This document shows positions 59,730-64,000 of a DNA stretch of 64,000 nucleotides, in pieces. The stretch comes from Climacteris rufus (Eukaryota > Chordata > Aves > Passeriformes > Climacteridae). Under the pieces are notes generated by a model that saw only the letters and a list, made by a program, of their open reading frames with translations, was not told where the DNA came from and did no database searches. Both the position numbers and the translations under genes were made by a program. Every line of letters begins with the position of its first letter. The first letter of the stretch is position 1. The stretch lies in assembly GCA_013398175.1 (NCBI GenBank), contig VZRZ01008717.1, positions 533,486-597,485 on the forward strand, given 5' to 3'.

Positions 59730-60139
59730 AAGCAGTCCAAGGTCATGTTCTGCAGTCACCGACATGTGCTGACCTGATGATACCAGAGTTTGCAGTGTAG
59801 CTAAATATGAGATTTATTTTCCTTTTTATTTCTTAAAGCCATGAAGCCACGGGATTATAGGGAGCTGTCGGCTTTTCTGTTTCTGTTTCACAGGGTTCTG
59901 TAGAGGAGCTTGAAAATGTCATCCTTTTAAAGGAAAAAAATCCACCAGGCAAAAAGACTTCAAATACGCCTTACAGAAAAAAAAAAAAAAAAAAAAGGGA
60001 GAGAGAGAAAAAGCAACAACTAAAAACCTCAAAACAAAACTAACAACAAAAAATCCACAATGCTTCAAGTCCTGATCCTAATTTGATGCTGTGGAAGAGA
60101 CCGGATTTGTAATTATTAAACAACAACTAGAACTGGGGT

Positions 60140-60286
60140 CACAGAATCACAGAATGGTTTGGGTTGGAAGGGATCTTAAAGATCATCCCATTCCAATCCC
60201 CTGCCATGGGCAGGAACACCTTCCACTATTCCAGATTACTCCAAGCCCCATCCAACCTGGCCTTAAGCATTTCCATGGATGGGTCA
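60140..60286 (-). mobile_element. CR1 LINE 3' fragment
   Basis: On the + strand CACAGAATCACAGAATGGTT, GATCATCCCATTCCAATCCC and CATCCAACCTGGCCTTAAGC. The CR1 terminus is complete. Confidence 0.92.
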
Positions 60287-60600
60287 GGAAAGAATATTCC
60301 CCTGGGTCTGATGATCAGGGACTTTTAAACTGGTTTTCTCTGCAACATTGTGGCATCTTACAGGGATTTTCACATTTGTTTCTGGTTTAAAAACCAAGGA
60401 CACAAGACCAAGTGCCTTTGCTTTCTCCTTCTCTTCTCTATGCAGTCCATGGTATCAAAATTTTGGCACATTCAGGAGTCCTTCTGTCCTGTGACTGCCT
60501 TTGGGAAAGAAGTTTGGCAGGGAAGTTCAAGGAAATTGCCATCATGGATTCTGGGTTCAGTGGCCACATTTTCCCCCATCCCACCAGTCCTTGTGCACTG

Positions 60601-60735
60601 AATCATAAAATCAGAGAATGGTTTGGGTTGGAAGAGACCTTAAAGATGCCCCAGTTCCAACCCCCTGCCATGGGCAGGGTCACCTTCCACTGGACCAGGT
60701 GGCTCCAAGCCCTGTCCAGCCCGGCCTTGCCTGAG
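60601..60735 (-). mobile_element. CR1 LINE 3' fragment
   Basis: On the + strand AATCATAAAATCAGAGAATG, CCATGGGCAGGGTCACCTTC and CTCCAAGCCCTGTCCAGCC. Confidence 0.9.
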
Positions 60736-61348
60736 GCAGGGCCTTGGAGACCAAGGCATGGTGCAAGCTTCTCCTTCAAGAGATGATTTCTGCACTTCAG
60801 ACCTTCCTCTGGAGCAGTGCAGCAGTGATTTAAAGGGGGAAAGTGCTCATTAATTATCAGCCACAAGCTCTGGATTTTAAGTGGCAGAGTCCAAACCCAG
60901 GAGGGTGATGATGGTGGGAAGTGCTGAGCTCCCTCTCTGGTGGGATGGCCTGGCCTTCTGATGAGAGCCATTAGAGCTCAGCATCAGCTGCACTTATGAT
61001 GCCTGAAAAGATTATCTCCAGATAATCTTAGGGGTATTTAGCCAGCCATATGCTTTATTTCAATGGTAATATCTATTTCTTTGTGCGTTTGAACATTGTT
61101 TATGTTAATTAAGGCTTCAGACTGGAGGCTGCATATGGGCTGTTTCTTTTTCCTTTTTTTTTTTTTCTGGGGCTAATTTGCAGATAGAAAGTAACCTTGT
61201 GTCCTGAAAATGCTCCAAATGAGTTATCTGTGCTTATGAATTCACAGCTGGGCAAAGGGTTTGCTTTTCACCTCTTTATAACTTTCTCTTCCTGTCCCTC
61301 TCTCCCACATACATCAAAAGAAAATCCCAAATATTCCTAATTTCCCAC

Positions 61349-61376
61349 GATTCACGAAAAGATCGTGAATCTTTTC
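61349..61376 (+). repeat. Overlapping inverted repeats (two alternative hairpins)
   Basis: GATTCACGA (61349-61357) pairs with TCGTGAATC (61363-61371), and GAAAAGAT (61356-61363) pairs with ATCTTTTC (61369-61376). The two perfect stems share bases, so only one can form at a time. Confidence 0.9.
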
Positions 61377-61914
61377 TTAAATCACTATTACCTTAATTTT
61401 CCTTCTGTCAGTTCTGAGGTAAATCACCCCAAACCACCTCAATTAGAGGCCTCTGAAAAATAAAATTAATATTCCTGTTCTGGCTTCATTTTCCTTGCAC
61501 CAAGCAACTGGCTCAATAGTGGGCTTTCTCTTCTTTTTTCCTTATTTTCCATTTTCATTGTTTTTTTCTAAAGCCCTAATTTAATAATAGTTGCTGAGCT
61601 GATTATTGATCCTTTAAAACTGACAGAATATTTTTCTGTTCACTGCCAGGTCTGTGCTCTTGGGGTTGAGGTGAGAAAAAGGGCATTAGTGCTAAGCAAA
61701 ACTTGTAAGAAGAATGAACAATCTGAGTACTTGAGCAGGAAGGTTTATGACTTTGAGGGGTTTTTTTTCTTTCTGTGAAGAAACCAGGAAACTCAGCTAA
61801 AGGATGTGTGGATGTATTTATTGACTGCTTATTCCAAATATCGGAGCTCTGTTAGTGCCCTCTTACAGGTGTGTGTCCATTTGCATCTCCTTTGTGTGCC
61901 TCAGTTTCCTTCTC

Positions 61915-62515
61915 ATATAATGGTTTGGGTTGGAAGGGACCTTCAAGATCATTTCATTCCAACCCCTGCCATGGGCAGGGACACTTTCCACTGTCCCAGG
62001 TTGCTCCAAGCCTTGTCCAACCTGGCCTTGGACACTTCCAGGGATGGGGCAGCCACATCTTCTCTGAGCCAGGGCCTCAGCACCCTCACAGGGAACAACT
62101 TCTTCCTTATATCTGATCTGAACCTTGCCTTTTTCAATTTTGCATCATTCTGCCTTGTCCTGTCACTCCAGCCCTTTTCCAAAGTCCCTCTCCAGCACTC
62201 TTGGAGCCCCTTTAGGCACTGGAAGGGGCTCTAAGGTCTCCCTGGGGCCTTCTCTTCTCCAGGCTGGACACCTCCAGGTCTCCCAGCCTGGCTCCAGAGC
62301 AGAGGGGCTCCAGCCCTCGGAGCATCTCCATGGCCTCCTCTGGATTAATTCCAACAGATCCATGTCTTTCCTTTTCTGAGGATCCCAGAAGTGAGTTCAG
62401 CACTACAGGTGGGGTCTAACCAGGGCAGAGGGGGAGAATCCTCTCCTTTGACCTTCTGCCCACACCACTGGGGATCCAGCCTAGGACACAGTTGGCTTTC
62501 TTGGCTTTGAGCTAA
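61915..62515 (-). mobile_element. CR1 LINE 3' fragment, long copy
   Basis: On the + strand from TGGTTTGGGTTGGAAGGGAC through CTCCAGCACTCTTGGAGCCC, GCATCTCCATGGCCTCCTCT and GGGGTCTAACCAGGGCAGAG to GGACACAGTTGGCTTTCTTG, about 600 bp antisense. Very similar in extent to the 45-kb copy. Confidence 0.93.
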
Positions 62516-63439
62516 ATAAGGTTGATGACACTTGATTTCCTTAAATGAGGGTAGGAAAATTGCTGGACAATCCTTTATTTCATTGGAGCTTCAGATTTCA
62601 GTTTGGGTTACATGGGTTTGCCCAACTTGTGCTACATTTCAAATTCAGAGACTCAGTAGTGCAGGATTTTTCCAGGAAGTTTGGTTTTGCTCCAATAAGC
62701 CTACACTGACTTGCTGGATGTGTGAGATGTCTCACAGGGTTTTCAGTGGCATAACTGAGAGCTCAGCCTGGCTTTGAACCAGTGAATTGATCACAGAAAG
62801 AGAAAATTATCTCTCAGATAATAGAATGACCCCTGTGAAAGAGTTTTGCTGGTTTTATTTAGTTCTTAGGAAGGTCTAAACTAAGGAAAGCATGATCACT
62901 GCTTTGATACTGAGGGTGTCCAAAACACCCTGAGCAGCTGGAGTGTTAAAGATTGATTTAAACCCATATTTAGCTTAGTGTTTAATGAATTTCAGCATTC
63001 ACCTATCTGGCATGAGAGCCTTTGTAACTATTTTAGAAGCCAATCAAAGATTCATTTCATTTTATTTTATTTTTAATCAGCCTATTTTTTTCAAAAGGAG
63101 CAAACCTTTTCATGTCCCGCTCTCTTAGGAACCATCTAGTCTTTAATTCAACCCTGAGGTCCTGCACAAACAGTGACTGTGCCACACTTGCTGCAGGAAT
63201 ATGATTGCAGGGTTTTTTTTTGTGTCCAGAGCCAAAGTGTCTGAAAGGCGCTCTGGGGCAGCCTTTGGCTGGAAATGAAAATTGCTTTTGGGAATCCCAC
63301 AAAAAGGATTAACTTTGACTTCATCTCTGGTTTGTTCTCCAAATTAATAATCAATCTGCCAGCTGGAACTGTGCCAAGCACTCGCCTGACCTGCCTGGTT
63401 AGAGAAGGGGAATGGCCCATGTGAAGCAAGAACAGTCAG

Positions 63440-63490
63440 GGAACCACAGAACTGTTGGAGTTGGAAAAAATGTCTGGAGATTTCTTAAGT
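63440..63490 (-). mobile_element. Possible short CR1 3' end
   Basis: ACCACAGAACTGTTGGAGTT followed by TGTCTGGAGATTTCTTAAGT resembles the reverse complement of a CR1 terminus. Only about 50 bp, diverged. Confidence 0.4.
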
Positions 63491-64000
63491 CTCAAATATC
63501 CACCCCAATTTTAAAACCTCTCTCTGATCCGTGGCTCTTCCCACAACAAAAACTCTCCACTGGTGCAAATTCCCATTCAGAGCAGCATTCCTATTTGAGA
63601 AAGTCCTTAAGCATGTGCTTAGCTCCTGTTTAAATCTACAAGACAGTGCTTAATTGCTTTTTCCCGTCAAGTGCTCAAATAATGTTCATAGTCATGTTGT
63701 AACATATGGTGAGACATTTTCCTGCACAGCATCACTGGAATTACACCGGAGATAAATCTGACCACAGACATTAGAGACAGAAAGAACCAGCTTGTCAGGT
63801 TCTGGGCTCACCCTCTCAGTACAATGTTTTTTTACGCCAGTCTGGTTTGGGGATTTCTACAATTCCTTTTTGACTGGGTTGTAATCAGCCTGACTACACT
63901 CTCCTCTAATATTCTGCCCACGTTTTCCCTTTAGTAGAGTTTTCTCTTTCTTCCTTCCACTCTAGAGACCTCCTGGAAATAATTCTGTTCCCTTATTAGT

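Larger units (their letters stand above)
38929..64000 (+). other. ADGRB1 intron before the GPS exon (3' end outside window)
   Basis: About 25 kb without a recognisable exon. The next exon should complete the GPS (a CLCDRLSTFAILAQ-like segment) and lead into TM1. I looked for this and for BAI transmembrane motifs and saw none. The stretch is loaded with CR1 pieces, microsatellites and poly-A/T runs (50417-50441 T run; 59980-59998 A run). Three A/T-rich stretches near 61000-61620 look less repeat-like. Confidence 0.7.

Overview
This window is vertebrate nuclear DNA, almost certainly from a bird. The evidence is a split gene with canonical GT-AG introns plus about 28 CR1 LINE 3' fragments carrying the typical avian CR1 3' end and ATTCTATG-type tails. 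No mammalian Alu or L1 was seen. No bacterial or phage genes, CRISPR arrays, operons, tRNAs or rRNAs were found. A neoavian or passerine source seems likely, but the species cannot be fixed from sequence alone.

The only gene I can support is the middle of ADGRB1 (BAI1, brain-specific angiogenesis inhibitor 1, an adhesion GPCR) on the + strand. Fourteen coding exons lie between 5494 and 38928, total 1717 bp, and encode about 572 residues in one continuous frame. Every intron phase agrees with its neighbours and all introns are GT-AG. In order they encode the linker after the first thrombospondin type 1 repeat (TSR1), TSR2 to TSR5, the two-exon hormone-receptor (HormR) domain, and seven exons of the GAIN domain. 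The gene is open at both ends. Signal peptide, CUB-like N-terminus and TSR1 must lie upstream of base 1. The GPS cleavage site, seven transmembrane helices and cytoplasmic tail must lie beyond base 64000, because the last 25 kb looks like one unfinished intron. I call ADGRB1 rather than ADGRB2 or ADGRB3 from remembered family sequences, chiefly the linker exon and the TSR2, TSR4 and HormR residues.

Layout: 1-5493 intron with a possible solo LTR; 5494-5601 linker exon; 5602-11825 intron; 11826-19733 the four equal 165-bp TSR exons; 23173-25112 HormR; 25671-38928 GAIN exons, with one assembly gap (34141-34162) inside a poly-T tract; 38929-64000 repeat-rich intron with about 16 CR1 pieces, a (GGGAT)n/(AGAAT)n compound microsatellite and a 454-bp pure-purine (AGAAAA)n tract.

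The gene product is a neuronal and glial surface receptor. The linker and TSRs form the part released as anti-angiogenic vasculostatin fragments and bind ligands such as CD36 and phosphatidylserine. HormR and GAIN fold the ectodomain before self-cleavage at the GPS. I did not find an undescribed biological system. The observations worth follow-up are the protease-site linker exon, phase-symmetric TSR exons with two weak donors, a sequon in TSR4 that I recall as absent from human BAI1, CR1 copies close to splice sites, candidate conserved non-coding blocks, and unusual purine and palindromic tracts.
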